A stretch of DNA of 57,699 nt from Mesostigma viride (lineage: Eukaryota > Streptophyta > Mesostigmatophyceae > Mesostigmatales > Mesostigmataceae). Every line of letters starts with the position of its first letter. Positions within the stretch are counted from its first letter, which is position 1. Shown here piece by piece: positions 35,910 through 47,464 of this stretch. The DNA lies in contig RPFO01000007.1 in assembly GCA_009746045.1 (NCBI GenBank), positions 1 through 57,699 of the forward strand, read 5' to 3'. The translations under genes were made by a program, and so were the position numbers. The notes under the pieces were generated by a model. That model saw only the letters and a program-made list of their open reading frames with translations, was not told the DNA's origin and searched no databases.

Positions 35910-37774
35910 CTACGGAGAATCTTTTTTATTTTTTAACTTCTCCATCCGTTGTTTAAACGCTCTACGTTCGAATTCTAGTTCTACGTTCTTGCGAATCTGA
36001 GGTCCGGCCTCGTACACTCCTCGAGCCGTGTCCGCGGTGGCGTCAACCGCTTGGCGAGCGAGATCGGAGGCGTACGTTTTCGCGATCTTAAAGTCTTTTA
36101 CAAATTCGTCTTTTGCGATCTTTGCGCCGGCTTTAGCGACGCGTTTTCCCTTGTCGGCCGCAACAGCGGCGACTTTACGCCCTTTCTCTGCCGCGACCGC
36201 AGCTGCAACACGGGCCTTTTCGCCGCGATGCTTGCGAGGTAATCGGTGGCTTCCTTTGTCTTGGCTCCGGCCGCAAAGGCATACTCTTTTCCAGAATCCG
36301 CGATAGGTTTCAATATAGCGGCCGCTGTTTGTACACCGGGCTTTTCACGCATCCTCTTTACCATTTCGCCACCACTTTGGACGTATGGCTTGGTCTTATC
36401 TCGCGCGCGATTAAACATTGCCTTGGTTGCAAGAGCGCTACCGAGCCCGATTGCCTGTCGTCCTATAAAGTTTGATGTCAGCACCTTGGCGCCTCGCCCG
36501 ACCCAGGAACCGATTAGAGAACTCTCGCCTAACCAAGAAGCTGCCATCTTCACGAAGTCAGTTGGATCCAAGAAGGCGATTCCGAACCCCTTAATGCTGT
36601 GAGCGAACTGTCGAAACGCGTCAATTACCGTTTCGGTATACTTGCCATCAAGCGTGTTCAGGAAACGATCAATGTGGGACATTTCCCCCGTCACCGTAGA
36701 TGTCAAAAGATTGGCAAGAAGCTTTCCGGCAACATACACACCGATCGTCTTCCAGGGCAACGACTTTAGTTTTTCAAATGCGTATTGGGTCCAAGACTGC
36801 GGGTTCTGCGTCGCTCCGACGAGGACACACAAGTCCTTGTGCGTCAGTTCTCTCAATGTTTTCTTACTCTCGCCATATTTTGCATGTAGGTAAACAACGA
36901 GCTTTTCTTTGTCCGTCGAGTTGAAAATGGATTGAGTACAAAGAGAAAACGCAAACTGGTCAACAAGTTCTTTCGTGATGAGAGAGCATATTTGTTCCCT
37001 TGACATCTGACGAACCTCCGCAGGATCGTTTCCCAAATAGATCGCCAGTTGTTCAGCTTCAGGCCTCTTTAGACCCTTGGTAAGGCCGATGCAATTCATC
37101 AGCTCGCCCGCTGATTCTTCTGGCAAGTGCTCGTACGACGGTTCGAGATCCGACGGACCCCCTTTGCTTAAATCTTCAAACGGAATTTCGACTGAAGCAG
37201 GTTGAGCTGCGGACGCAAACTCTTCTTTCATAGAATCTTCGGAATTTCTCACACGGATCGAAAACTTTTTGTCCAAGTACTCATCAAAATTCTTTAAAGC
37301 ATTTCTCACATCGGGAATAGAATTCTCGTTTTGTGATGCCCAACGAAGGCCCTCACTGTTTTGCGGTTGCGATTCAGATGGGTTATATTTCAAGTAAAGT
37401 TCATTGATCTCTTTCAACGGATCCGATTCTCCGTTTGTAACCGCAATTTCCTCATTGGTTGTCTGGTCTTCGGTTTCGAGCTTTCGAATCTCAGTCAAGA
37501 TTTCGTGTATTTCACTGTTGTCATCTTCATACTCCTCGCCCCATCGTTTGGCGTAGTCGTCTGACACTTCGAGATCGCCCTCGTTCAAATAAGCGTGGAA
37601 CTGTTTCAGTTTTTCGTATAACTGTTTCAGCTTCTCTGCCTTTTCGGATCTTGGGTGGTGAGTCCTGCCGTTCTTTCTCGGTTTTGGAGCGTGACGTCGA
37701 CAACGGCCCCTCGAAACGGCCGCGAAACGACACGATGACCCGGATTGCGTTTTGCCCGAACAGACGCGTCCCAT
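35910..37774 (-). CDS. Cys/His knuckle plus long helical/hydrophobic protein, frameshifted
   Basis: One frame covers 37774-36098. Near 36222 the coding pattern moves to the next frame and continues to 35910, as an Ala/Lys-rich amphipathic helix, so the product is about 620 residues. The knuckle is at residues 5-28 (CSGKTQSGSSC, then RCRRH). An acidic helical region follows, then the segment shared with the 34828-35902 protein, then hydrophobic stretches and the amphipathic tail, which resembles lipid-surface-binding helices. TTTATATAG lies directly before the ATG. Confidence 0.65.
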
Positions 37775-37840
37775 CTATATAAAGCTTAGCTAGAAAAAGA
37801 GAAACGGGTCTCGTTTTGCAAGTTTTTCGTCTTCGGTGTA

Positions 37841-38893
37841 ATGAAAGAACTGGCCATGAAAGATCGTTCTAAGACGTTGCGTATTTGCAAATGGCTTTCC
37901 GTGAACAGCTCTGTCATCCGTAAAGCGGGTCGCAACTTCTTCTCTCCTCTCACTGTGCAAGACATCCGGACTCTGTGCACGCGTCTGGGTTTCTCGCCTC
38001 CGAAGACCATCACTCCGGAACAAGCTCGTGCAAGTCTTCTCGCTGTGCTGGCAGCGCGCAAGATACAAAGATGGGCGAGAAGGACGTTTATCGACAAACT
38101 CGTTGCGATCAAGACGATCAAGAAGTACGTCGCGCTCATTCCTCAGAATCGAGACGACATGGTGATGCTCGAAAAGCTCCCACATAAAAAGGAGGTGTTC
38201 AAGCTCGTGTTGCCGGACCGCACTGTAATCGGGTTCAACGCAGTCAGACTGGCCGAGTTTATTCTCGAGTCAGGCTCATTCGAGGACCCTTTCACCCGCC
38301 ACAGATTTAACGAGGTCGAGCTTCTCCGTCTCGACAACCAGGTTCGGCGGCTGGGCTTTCAGCGGCGGTCCACTCTCCATCTGTTTCTGCACCCGGAATT
38401 AGTCCGAGCGAAGAAAGAGAGGCAATCTCTCGTCACCGGGCTCGAGAGGATGTGCACTGAGATGGTGGAGATGATGATCCAGGTCTGCGAGGGGGAATGG
38501 ACGCTCCCTCGAGACGCCGTGATGCTTCTTGACGGCGATTACTTTCCGCAGTGGCATGTTTACTTCCGTCACCTTGTTTCTCTCGAGCCCCACGCCGCCC
38601 ACGCGACTCTGTTGTCCAACCGCGGTCTGGTCGACGCGGCGATCAGGCGATGGGGGCCTGCTAAGTTGAGGGATACGCTTATGACGCAGAGGGACGTGAA
38701 CGCGCACCACTGCGTTCTCATGTACCTGAAGAACTTGCTAAACACGCATCACGTCAAGGGGTTCGGCGGCGTGCCTTTGCCTAGCCCGGTTGTCCACAGG
38801 ATGACGCAGGAGTTTTTCCACACCACGACACCCGCAACCGTGCTCAACTCTTCGCTCCTTACGGAATGTCCGAGTTTCAGATCACGCAGGTGA
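37841..38893 (+). CDS. Unknown protein with IQ-like motif, 350 residues
   Basis: Residues 72-86 (ARKIQRWARRTFIDK) resemble an IQ-type calmodulin-binding helix. Residues 149-165 (DPFTRHRFNEVELLRLD) resemble a U-box-like D-P-x-T-R turn seen in some giant-virus proteins. The rest is helical. Whether it is a degenerate U-box ligase is uncertain. It is divergent from the knuckle gene, with only 66 bases between the starts. Confidence 0.6.
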   Translation: MKELAMKDRSKTLRICKWLSVNSSVIRKAGRNFFSPLTVQDIRTLCTRLGFSPPKTITPEQARASLLAVLAARKIQRWARRTFIDKLVAIKTIKKYVALIPQNRDDMVMLEKLPHKKEVFKLVLPDRTVIGFNAVRLAEFILESGSFEDPFTRHRFNEVELLRLDNQVRRLGFQRRSTLHLFLHPELVRAKKERQSLVTGLERMCTEMVEMMIQVCEGEWTLPRDAVMLLDGDYFPQWHVYFRHLVSLEPHAAHATLLSNRGLVDAAIRRWGPAKLRDTLMTQRDVNAHHCVLMYLKNLLNTHHVKGFGGVPLPSPVVHRMTQEFFHTTTPATVLNSSLLTECPSFRSRR

Positions 38894-39010
38894 CCGATTC
38901 TCCAACCCCGTCACGGGCAACGTTTCCTGACGTGCTGAGCGGCCCTTTTTGCTAGAACCATCGGCCCGTGTGTATGGCCGCTTGAACGGGGAAGAAGCAG
39001 TTTCTTGAAT

Positions 39011-39784
39011 CTAATCATATGAATAAAAGTCTGTATAACGAAATACGAAAATCTTTCTTGCTGTGTAATTACCCGCATTGCCTTCTCGCGGCTGCGTGCA
39101 TTCGAACATTGCAATACCAATGTTGTAGGGTTCCGAATCGTGCATGACCAGGTAGGATTTAGAGACGCACGAAGTGGGAGCCTGGCGCGCGAGGTTGTTC
39201 ATGATGGAATCAATGTCGTTCTTCGTGTATTCGAGTGAAGGAACAGACGTTCTGTGTGTCGCGATCACAGGAGCATGACTCATCAGGTCTTCGGTAAACT
39301 CTTGCGGTAAAATTCGCGCAACGTAGAAGGTTAGGTCCGTGTCGTCAAACACCGCGACAAGAGGTCCGAGCGCGTACCATCTTCCCGCGTGATTCCCGAG
39401 CCGATTTGTCATGCTAGACGCGGTCACGGCGTTGTCGGGTTCTTCTATCGTGTCGGGGCATCGAGACATGGCACGGACGGGTATTTCCATGGGCGCGGGG
39501 ATGCGTTCCATCATGGCGTTTTCGATCCGTCGCCGTTCTTCGTTTTCTCGAGCGATGGCGAGGATGCGATCAGGAGTGTTCAAATCTTCGAGAAACTGGT
39601 CGGTTTTTTTAGCGGGGGGGATGAAAATGTAATCGTCTTTGTCGAACGAGTTTTCTTCCGTGACAATGTCGTCGTCGCTTACATCCGACTCTGTGTCCTC
39701 CGCCATCTTGGTCATCAAAACGCCTGCCGAGAAAATAAAAAATGCGCCAATACTTCCAGCAAGCGCCAAAAGTTGCAAGGTCAT
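39011..39784 (-). CDS. N-terminally anchored protein, 257 residues
   Basis: A single membrane helix at residues 4-25 is followed by an acidic linker (SDVSDDDIVTEENSF) and a soluble domain with mixed strands. The start at 39784 is preferred; the longer frame to 39928 is antisense to the next gene's leader. This layout is typical of virion membrane proteins. The divergent partner is the DUF5767-like gene. Confidence 0.65.
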   Translation of the reverse strand: MTLQLLALAGSIGAFFIFSAGVLMTKMAEDTESDVSDDDIVTEENSFDKDDYIFIPPAKKTDQFLEDLNTPDRILAIARENEERRRIENAMMERIPAPMEIPVRAMSRCPDTIEEPDNAVTASSMTNRLGNHAGRWYALGPLVAVFDDTDLTFYVARILPQEFTEDLMSHAPVIATHRTSVPSLEYTKNDIDSIMNNLARQAPTSCVSKSYLVMHDSEPYNIGIAMFECTQPREGNAGNYTARKIFVFRYTDFYSYD

Positions 39785-39866
39785 GGTTCTTGTAAATTGG
39801 CTACAAATTGTTTTGCAGGGTGCGTTTGGGGGGGTGCAAAGATATATGCGCGTACTTAGAAAGAGT

Positions 39867-41089
39867 ATGGCGACACGCTTCCTTGGTGTAGATGTAGTCG
39901 AAGAAGACGACGACGTGCCGGTGGTCAAAGGCGGCTTGAGAGGGGCTCGTCCGCCTCCTATTCACGCCGCGAAGGTGATCATCGACACGGGCGGGCCGGG
40001 CGACGACCTCTTCGACATGCTCGCGAACCCGAAGAAAGCAAGGTCGCAATATGCTGAACCTGTACGGTCGGACAGCGGTCCGGGGAAGGGGATGTCAGAT
40101 GAATTCGCGTTTGACGATTTCGGAGACGAAGACGACGCATTCGACGACATGATGGGGGGGACGGGCAGGAACGAACGCCTCCGATGCAACAAGGGCCTTC
40201 GAGAGAAGAGGTCTTTCGAGAGAAGTCGGAACTTCTCCACAAAATGCATCGGATGAAGGAGCGTGGGTTCGAGGTTCCTCAGTTTGACATGCGTTCGGAT
40301 TTAGACGAAATGCGATTCGAGTGTTCAAAGATCGAAAGAGCCGCGGAATGCCGAAACGCCGTCAACATGATGCGTCAGATCTTAGTCGCCGGGACAAGTG
40401 CGATGCAGTTTCTAAACAATAGGTACGACCCTATTGGCCTAAAGTTAGACGGATGGTCAGAAAGCGTGATGGCCAACATCGGGGATTACGATAACGTGTT
40501 CGAGCGATTGTACGACAAGCACAGAGGAAAGGTCGCTATGGCACCCGAATTGGAACTCATCATGATGGTGGGTGGTTCGGCGCTCATGTTCCATATGACG
40601 GCGAGCTTTACGCGAGCGGGTCTTCCATCGATGTCAGAAATCGCGAAACAAGACCCTGAGCTCATGAAGTCGTTGCTGAAGGTGATGATGAAGAACAGTA
40701 TGGACGGTTCTCAACCTCCGCAAAGTCGTCCACCTCCTCCGGCTGCCGCTTCAAAATCCGAGCCTAGCGCGCCAAAGGAGCCGTACGTCATGCGCGGCCC
40801 CGGGTTCGATATGGGAGGATTGATGGACGGGACAAGGGCGAGAGCGATGGCTCCGAGTCATTCGACCTTAGACAGCATCGTGCAGGAGTCTCTCGGGTCA
40901 AACCGACCGAGCGAGGCCGTCGTAGTCGAGACCATCGACGGGAAGGACGATGAAAGCGTGACCGGAAGCGTCATGGGAGACGGGGACACGAGGACCATTC
41001 ATATGAACGGAACTCCGAAAAAGAAGCGAGGCGGCGGTTCGAAAAAGAAGAAGCCCGAGGACGCGTCTGCGATTGTTTTAGAAATCTAA
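39867..41089 (+). CDS. DUF5767-like conserved nucleocytovirus protein, frameshifted
   Basis: Two frames join near a G-run at about 40157, giving about 407 residues. The N-terminal 90 residues are acidic and disordered. The core, from KSELLHKMHRMKERGFEVP through NNRYDPIGLKLDGWSESV and FERLYDKHRG to ELELIMMVGGSALMFHMT, matches from memory the DUF5767 pattern widespread in nucleocytoviruses. A Pro-rich then Lys-rich tail follows. The exact role of the family is not established. This is the strongest single indication that the window is viral. Confidence 0.75.
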
Positions 41090-41105
41090 CTATAAGTTGT
41101 AAAGT

Positions 41106-41932
41106 ATGTCAGGAATCGGGGCTGCTTGGAAACTAATCATTTTTCTGACTGTCGCGATGGGCGCACAAATAGGAGCACTGGCCTATCGGCAATACGCCGC
41201 AAAAGAAGAAGAGGTAGTGGAAGAGATGAATTACTCCCGTTCAGGTACTTGTGCACCGGGCACAGAGTGTTTTGGATCGGACATAATGGTGGATGCCATG
41301 GCCAAGATGTGGGTAACCAATGTAATGAACAGCTTTGAGTTGGAAAAAGAGTACCAATTGCCCTCCGACCGCGATATTTCTATTCGGATGCGAGTGACAG
41401 ATTGCGACTCCAGTGTGTGCGGCCCGGTCTTAAAAAAGATACGAAGGCGCATCATCGAAAGGCTGGCAGATCGCATGCAATACGATAATCTCGAGGACGC
41501 GGAAACGTATTGGACTATCCAAGTTCTTATGGGAAAACCGGTTCCGACGGCCGATCAGGTCACGCTCGGTTCCAATAACGGCCTACGTGAAGGCGCTTGT
41601 TCTCCAGGATACGTCCCTACATCCAGATCGATTTTGAAACGTGTCATTATCGAGTGGAATCTCTGATAACCAAACTTAACAATATCAAGGAATCGAAATT
41701 GAGTTTTGATGATATTGTGAAGATGAACCTTTGCAAAGGAGACGGGTGCAATCCTTCCATTAAAGACTCCTTAAAAAAAGAGTTGGGGTTGCCCACCATC
41801 TCTCTCACGCCGGCTGAAGCGCTCGCGCTGTCAGAATCTTCGCCCGGTCAAAATCCGGACGTTCCGAAGCCGGTATTGTTCGACTCCATCACAGCGGAGT
41901 CAACGCCAACGGAGACGAAATCTACTGTATAG
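41106..41932 (+). CDS. Membrane-anchored virion-type protein, paralogue 1, frameshifted
   Basis: Two frames (to 41666 and from about 41597) join near 41610, giving about 275 residues. The N-terminus (WKLIIFLTVAMGAQIGALAY) is a membrane anchor. The exterior part has conserved Cys residues (SVCGPV, CSPG, LCKGDGCNPS) that could form disulfides. The same order of motifs occurs in the next gene, so the two are tandem duplicates. The family is otherwise unrecognised. Confidence 0.65.
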
Positions 41933-41944
41933 ATATAGTAGTTC

Positions 41945-42708
41945 ATGGGGAAAGGGATCGGTTTTTTGTGGAAGCTCGTTATCTTCTTTATATTTGCCGC
42001 GGGTGCGCAGTCAGGCGTTTTGGCTGTTCGGATGTATTCTTTTAAACAACAGGAAAAGTCAGATTCCAGCGCTGAAGCTAAACAAGTTTATGGGGACAAA
42101 TATCTGACAGGCGCAGGTTTCAACGACGCGTTTATTGAGTCCGAGTCCGACTTCTGGGTGAAAAAGATCATGGAAAATCTTGATGCGGACGGGCACGTGG
42201 AGTTGCCGTCCCAGCGAGAGATCTTGATTGTGCACAACTTGGCTTGCGGTGATGATGACGTCCAATTATGCAATGTGAACGCGCAAAAGGTTCGGAACGC
42301 GATCATCGAGAAGTTGACGACTGAAATGAAGTACGACAAGATCCAAGACGCGCTTGATTACTGGATGGTAAAGATCTTGCTAGGGCACCCCGTTCCGACA
42401 AGAGATCAGATACTTGCCATAAAAATGCGTAACGAACCGTGTCTTCAAGACCCTGTCCCTTGCGAAAAACAAGTAGAAGAACTTATCAACACCTTGAACG
42501 GAATCAAAGAAAAAGGAGGCAGCGTTCGCGATTTTGTCGAGATGAAACTCTGTAGAGGCGACGACTGCAATCCAGATCTCCGAAGTTCCGTTAAGAAGAA
42601 CTCGGAATGCCGACGGTTTCGATAACGCCGCAGGATTCTGTACAAATCACCTCTCCTTTGCTGTTAAGGGTGGGCGCGTACGACTCGATGAAGAATTATT
42701 CCTCGTAG
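41945..42708 (+). CDS. Membrane-anchored virion-type protein, paralogue 2, frameshifted
   Basis: This is a tandem paralogue of 41106-41932, starting 12 bases after its stop. It shares the anchor (LWKLVIFFIFAAGAQSGVLA), the D-A-x-x-Y-W...K-I-L-L-G-x-P-V-P-T segment and the L-C-R-G-D-D-C-N-P Cys pair. The frame ends early at 42625, but a shift near 42598 restores the same L-G-M-P-T-V-S tail as in the paralogue, to a stop at 42706-42708. About 254 residues. Confidence 0.65.
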
Positions 42709-42730
42709 TCGCATACCACGTCGAGAAAAA

Positions 42731-43860
42731 ATGGAAGAGGGCTTGGGCGATTTTGCAAGTCTGCCATCTGAACTACGAAACCGCGTTTTTTCAGAGGTTT
42801 TGAAAAACAACAGAGGAGATGCCGCATTTCTCGGCATGACGTCCAAGACCATGATGAGCGAAATCTGGCCCGTTCTCAAAGCGGATATTTTCGAGTGCCC
42901 GGCAGAGTTCAGCGACCTCATCAAAGCGCAATGGAAACAGAAGTTTTCGTTCGAGAAAAAGACTTGCGTTCGATTCGTCGTCTACGATGTCGTCGACGCG
43001 CAATGGGAGGTGGTGGGCGACTTCGGAGGAGTCGGTTATCAAGACGGTATCCCCACAGTCGTCATCGAGTGGAGAAACGTTGTTCGGTTCCTCAAGTATA
43101 GACCCGGGATCGATGTGATCATTTTCGAGGCGGCAACGATGAGGAAGACGGGATGCCTGTCTCTTTTTCACCACGAGTACGCGGTCGTACTGGCGCTGCT
43201 CCACATTTTTCGATGGATCCGAACCTACCCTTGCGACTTGATGGTCGTTTTCCCGGAGAAAAAACATACCGTCGAGACGAAACTCGCGCAGTCCCGTCTA
43301 GAGGCCGCTTCTTTTCACCGGCCTTACTCCCACCTCGTTTCGCGAACTCTAACCGGATCCTGTTCGAAGGGCCGAAAGTTGTGATGTTCGGAAAGGGCCA
43401 GGACGCGAAAAACACGTTTCGGTCCGTGGATCCTAAGAACATGCTCAAGTTTGCAGTGCCTTCTGGAACGCTTCTGCACATCGACAGGGGAGCCGAAGAA
43501 TACGTCCTCCCGAGGCTTCAAGAGGGTTTTTTTGACATGGTCTTCTCCAACCACGACCTGAAGGCCGATGTGCTCGTGGGATCCCCTCCAACGAAAGGCA
43601 TGGTCTTCTTGTCGGGCAGCGGGAACTTCCGCATCCAAAGCGGGCGTACATTCATCGTTCTCCCCGTGAACAACAGGGCTTCGGTGACCTTTGAAGAAGA
43701 TGAGAAGGACATCCAGCCCAGCGAGATCGCGTATTGGGTCGAGGGGGCTTGGCTGAGCAAAGACTTTTTCACAAAGGTGAAGGGCAGGACTCTGAAGGAT
43801 AGCGAGAAAGATGCCATCCTCCGTCGAGTGACGTTGGTTATGGAACCAGTTAAAGTGTAA
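42731..43860 (+). CDS. F-box-like protein with beta-rich C-terminal half, frameshifted
   Basis: Two frames join near 43330, giving about 375 residues. Residues 9-25 (FASLPSELRNRVFSEVL) are F-box-like, followed by a helix-turn (FLGMTSKTM). The C-terminal half (MFGKGQDAKNTF, then strands) is beta-rich and may bind the target. It is not clearly related to the F-box pair of the inverted repeat beyond the motif. Confidence 0.6.
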
Positions 43861-43897
43861 ATTTTTTTATGCATGTATAATACATATCACTTTCAAC

Positions 43898-46782
43898 ATG
43901 ACGACCCCATGCGAGAACCTGTCTAACATGCGCCTGGGTAGCCTCACCACGACCGCCCTGCACGGTGACACTAACCCCTTGGCTCTCAACCATGATTTAG
44001 TGATTACGTCTAAGGACCGTATCTATCTCACCCCCAATGACGGGATGGGAGTCGACGGTTCTAACATGCTTCTGATCACGGGTAGCACTAGCATGACAGG
44101 CGATCTGTCCGTAGGGAATATCGTGCTCGCGGAAAACGAAATGACCACTTCGACGGGTGGTCTCGATATTACTTCTAGCACCGGGACGGTTCGCGTAGAT
44201 GATGTAGTCTTTAACGCTTCCGCTATGACCGTAAACGGGGACGTGGATCTGTCGCTCACGGCGGGCCTTCCAAGTCCGTGGTGGTGGAGAGTGTGAAGGT
44301 GACCGATAATGCTATGACCGTTACTAGCGATGTTGACTTGACACTCACGGCAGGCGCCACTAAGTCGGTGGTCGTGGAGAGCGTCAAGGTGACCGATAAT
44401 GCCATGACGGTGACCAGCGACGTGGACTTGACCCTGACAGCAGGTGCCACCAAGTCGGTGGTCGTGGAGAGCGTGAAGGTGACCGATAATGCCATGACGG
44501 TGACTAGCGACGTGGACTTGACTCTGACGGCCGGTGCCACCAAGTCTGTTATTGTGGAGTCCGTCAAGGTCACGGACAACGCAATGACGGTGACTAGCGA
44601 CGTGGATCTTACTCTCACGGCCGGCGCGACCAAGTCTGTCGTGGTGGAGAACGTCAAGGTCACGGACAGCGCGATCACGACGTCGAGCGGGACCCTGGCC
44701 TTGACTTCCGCTGGCTCTGCGTCAAACACGGTTCAGGCGGCGAATGTTACTTTTGCCGGTTCGGCTCTGAGCACGGCCACGGGTAATTTGACGATTTCTT
44801 CCGCCGGGTCCGCGGCGAACCCGGTGACTCTGGGTGGCGTGGTCGTGACCAACGCGGCAGTCACGACTAGCAGCTCGGCCATGTCTATCACTCCCGGCGG
44901 CGCGTCTCTGACGGTGGGCAAGGATCTGATCCTGACCAGCACTGCGGGCGGCAGCGGTAAGGTGACGACCTCGGCGGGCGACCTGCAGCTCATGAGCGCG
45001 AGCGGCACGACGGCCGTGACGGGAACTCTCACGACCACCGGCGATCTCAAGATCGCAGGCGTGCTCGAGAGCACCAACGCAAGCGGGAACCTGGAGATCA
45101 TGGATAAGACGGTGAAGGTGGGTTACCAGCCTGGGTCTGCTCGATCATGGACTTCCAGTTCACTAACTTCCAACGCAGCACCGCGTACAACCAACGTGAG
45201 CGTTTTCTCTGGAGCAAGTGTAAGTGGCGGGGTGTGAACATCACGACCGACGTATTCAAGAGCGGCTTTTTACTATCCTTCCGAGTACACCAATATTCCC
45301 ACGTCCTCTTGAACCTCACCACGGAAACGTTGTACATTGAGTTCCCTATCACAATCACCAGCGCTCTTGCTACCAATGCTCAACGGTGACATGCAGTTCT
45401 TCGCCCTCGAAAATTTCAGGGGGGACAATCGTTCTATCAGGTTTTCCGCTACCCATGGCGGCTAAGCTTGATATTCAGAAGCTGACAAGCTGCGGCTAAC
45501 TATCACACCGACACGGTAAATTTCTTGAACGCCGCTGGGACATACCTGTTTAAGATCTCTTTGACAGGCCCAGCGGGCTGTGACGCTTTCGTTTTCTAAG
45601 GATGGCGGGGCGTGTACCACGATGACCTATAACAACGGCGCTAGCTCGACTTTCAACATTGCTACATCTTCGGAGGGATTCACTGCAACTTTACGATGAT
45701 GTTTGGTAGCATTCACCAAATCGTCCAACCAGAACTACACCATGGACTACTTCAAGCTGAACAAGGGCATGGCCTCGACCAACGCGGCGTCTGAGAATGC
45801 GGGTCTGTTTGTCGACGGCAGTGCGTCCTATTCTAGCCGCGCTCTCACTTGGCACATGGGCACCGGCGAGACCACCCAGGACAAGGCGACGACCTCGGGT
45901 TCGTACTGGCATTTTGAGGGCGGTCAGCTCATGTTCTCCAGGACCATCGAGTCCGCAGACCGCGAGGCGCCAGGAACCACTCTCTCACTCGCCTCGCTCG
46001 AGTCCGGCACTGACGACGTCCGCTGGGAGTTCAACTCCAGCAACACGTCCGAGGTCGGCAGCAAGGTGATGACTCTGAACGCCGGTGCCGTTGTCCAGAG
46101 CGGAGTCTTTAAGATCGACGCGTCTGGAAACCAGACTGGTACATGCAACACTTCTCTTCCCACTGGCACTTTTTCGGTCATCATGAAGGTGATTCCCCGC
46201 TCTAACTTTGCCTCTGCCGCCGCTAACGGTCTTCAGATCATGTCGTACATCGGTGCCTCTGCTGCCACTTCTGTGACGGTGAGCAGTTTCGGAAAGCTCA
46301 CCCTCACGGACGGGACGAACACTGTTGAGACCGCTAACATTGTCGCGTACGCCACCCCTTTTGTTCTCGCTGTTGTGCGCAACGGTTCTAGCACCCAAAT
46401 GTATGTCGACGGCGTCTCCGTTGCTTCCATTGCAGGATCTGCGAACGTCGGTTCGACTCCAATGCTGCGTCTGGGACCGGGTAAGAGCGGCATCGCCGTG
46501 TGGTTCGATGACGTCCGTGTGAAGGCCGCCGCGATTTCGTCAGCCAACACCCAGATGTACGGCTGGAAGGAGATGTATGCTGCCAACCAGACGGTAACGT
46601 ATGGTTTCCGTATTTCGAACAACGAGGGTCTCCAGTTGGTGAAGGTGCGTGGTTCCGGTGGCATGAATGGGTGGGTTGGTGTGAATCCAGCTCCCAACAC
46701 TCTGACCGGTTCCAACTCTCTTGGGACTATCACTGATACGCCTTTCCATCTGATCTCTGAGCAGAGTGTCGTGTTCGTGTAA
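43898..46782 (+). CDS. Fibre-like beta-repeat protein with LamG-like C-terminus, several frameshifts
   Basis: The intact pieces are 43898-44296, 44278-45237 and 45703-46782; shifts occur near 44265 and several times between 45120 and 45700. The N-terminus (MTTPCENLSNMRLGSLTTTA) leads into repeated strands with four 30-residue units. The C-terminus is a concanavalin/LamG-like jelly roll (MYVDGVSVASI, WFDDVRVKAAA) and a last beta region. The same architecture is seen in the 49355-53222 gene, with shared GSYWHFEGGQLMFSRTIES-like sequence. It is probably a surface fibre that contacts host glycans (inference). Confidence 0.65.
44278..44640 (+). repeat. 90-bp coding tandem repeat, four copies
   Basis: The 30-codon unit begins SVKVTDNAMTVTSDVDLTLT and ends AGATKSVVVE. 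Four copies lie in tandem. Third-position differences (GTGGTCGTG, GTTATTGTG) show that the copies have drifted at the DNA level while the protein is almost constant, so selection maintains the repeat. Confidence 0.85.
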
Positions 46783-46827
46783 TGATTCATAACTTAAATG
46801 GTTGCAGGTTCCGAATGACGAAAGCGG

Positions 46828-47464
46828 ATGGAGGAAACCAAAGCGTCGCGGGAAGGTTTTTTCCTCGTCCCGGAGCAGTCCATGAGAAAGTGGGAGGTAA
46901 AAAAACTTTTTAAAAGATCTCAAAACAAACTACGAAGAAGACGTGGATTTCTACTTGACAAATCACAAGGAGTTGGGAAGAACCACGGTCTCGATCCACG
47001 CCACGGCAAAATGTCTTCAGGACTTCAAAGTCGTTGTGAGCGATGCGGAGGTCAGCCCCAACGACTTGGCCGAAACGAAGATACAGCGCCAGGTGGCGGC
47101 AGAACTAGATGGTGTGCGAGAGGTTCGCTGTCCGGCGGGGATCATCGACATTCTGAGCCCCAAGCACAGGCTGCTTGTCGAAGTCAAGACATTTCATAAG
47201 TGGATGGAAGGCATTGGTCAGTTGCTATCGTATGGGAGGTACTATCCCGACTATCGAAAACGTCTGCACCTCTTTCGTACTCCGAAACGAAGCGGGTGTT
47301 CTGTCGAAAAGATTCTCGTCGTGCACGAGACGTGTCTTTGGGCTAACATCGAACTCACGTTCGACGCTAGCATCGAAGTTGAGGAAACGTGCACGACGAG
47401 GACCGACAAAGAGGAGGAAAAAATAGGAGAGGGTATTAATACTTCTCCCGGTTCGCCAAAATGA
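46828..47464 (+). CDS. PD-(D/E)xK nuclease-like protein, frameshifted
   Basis: Two frames join near 46905 within an A/T-rich run, giving about 210 residues. IIDILSPKHRLLVEVKT followed by a GIGQLLSYGRYYP helix fits the restriction-endonuclease-like fold (D...E-x-K then a Q-x-x-x-Y helix). This form is common in small viral and host proteins of unknown role. It may cut DNA or have lost activity. The end overlaps the convergent gene by 29 bases. Confidence 0.6.
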
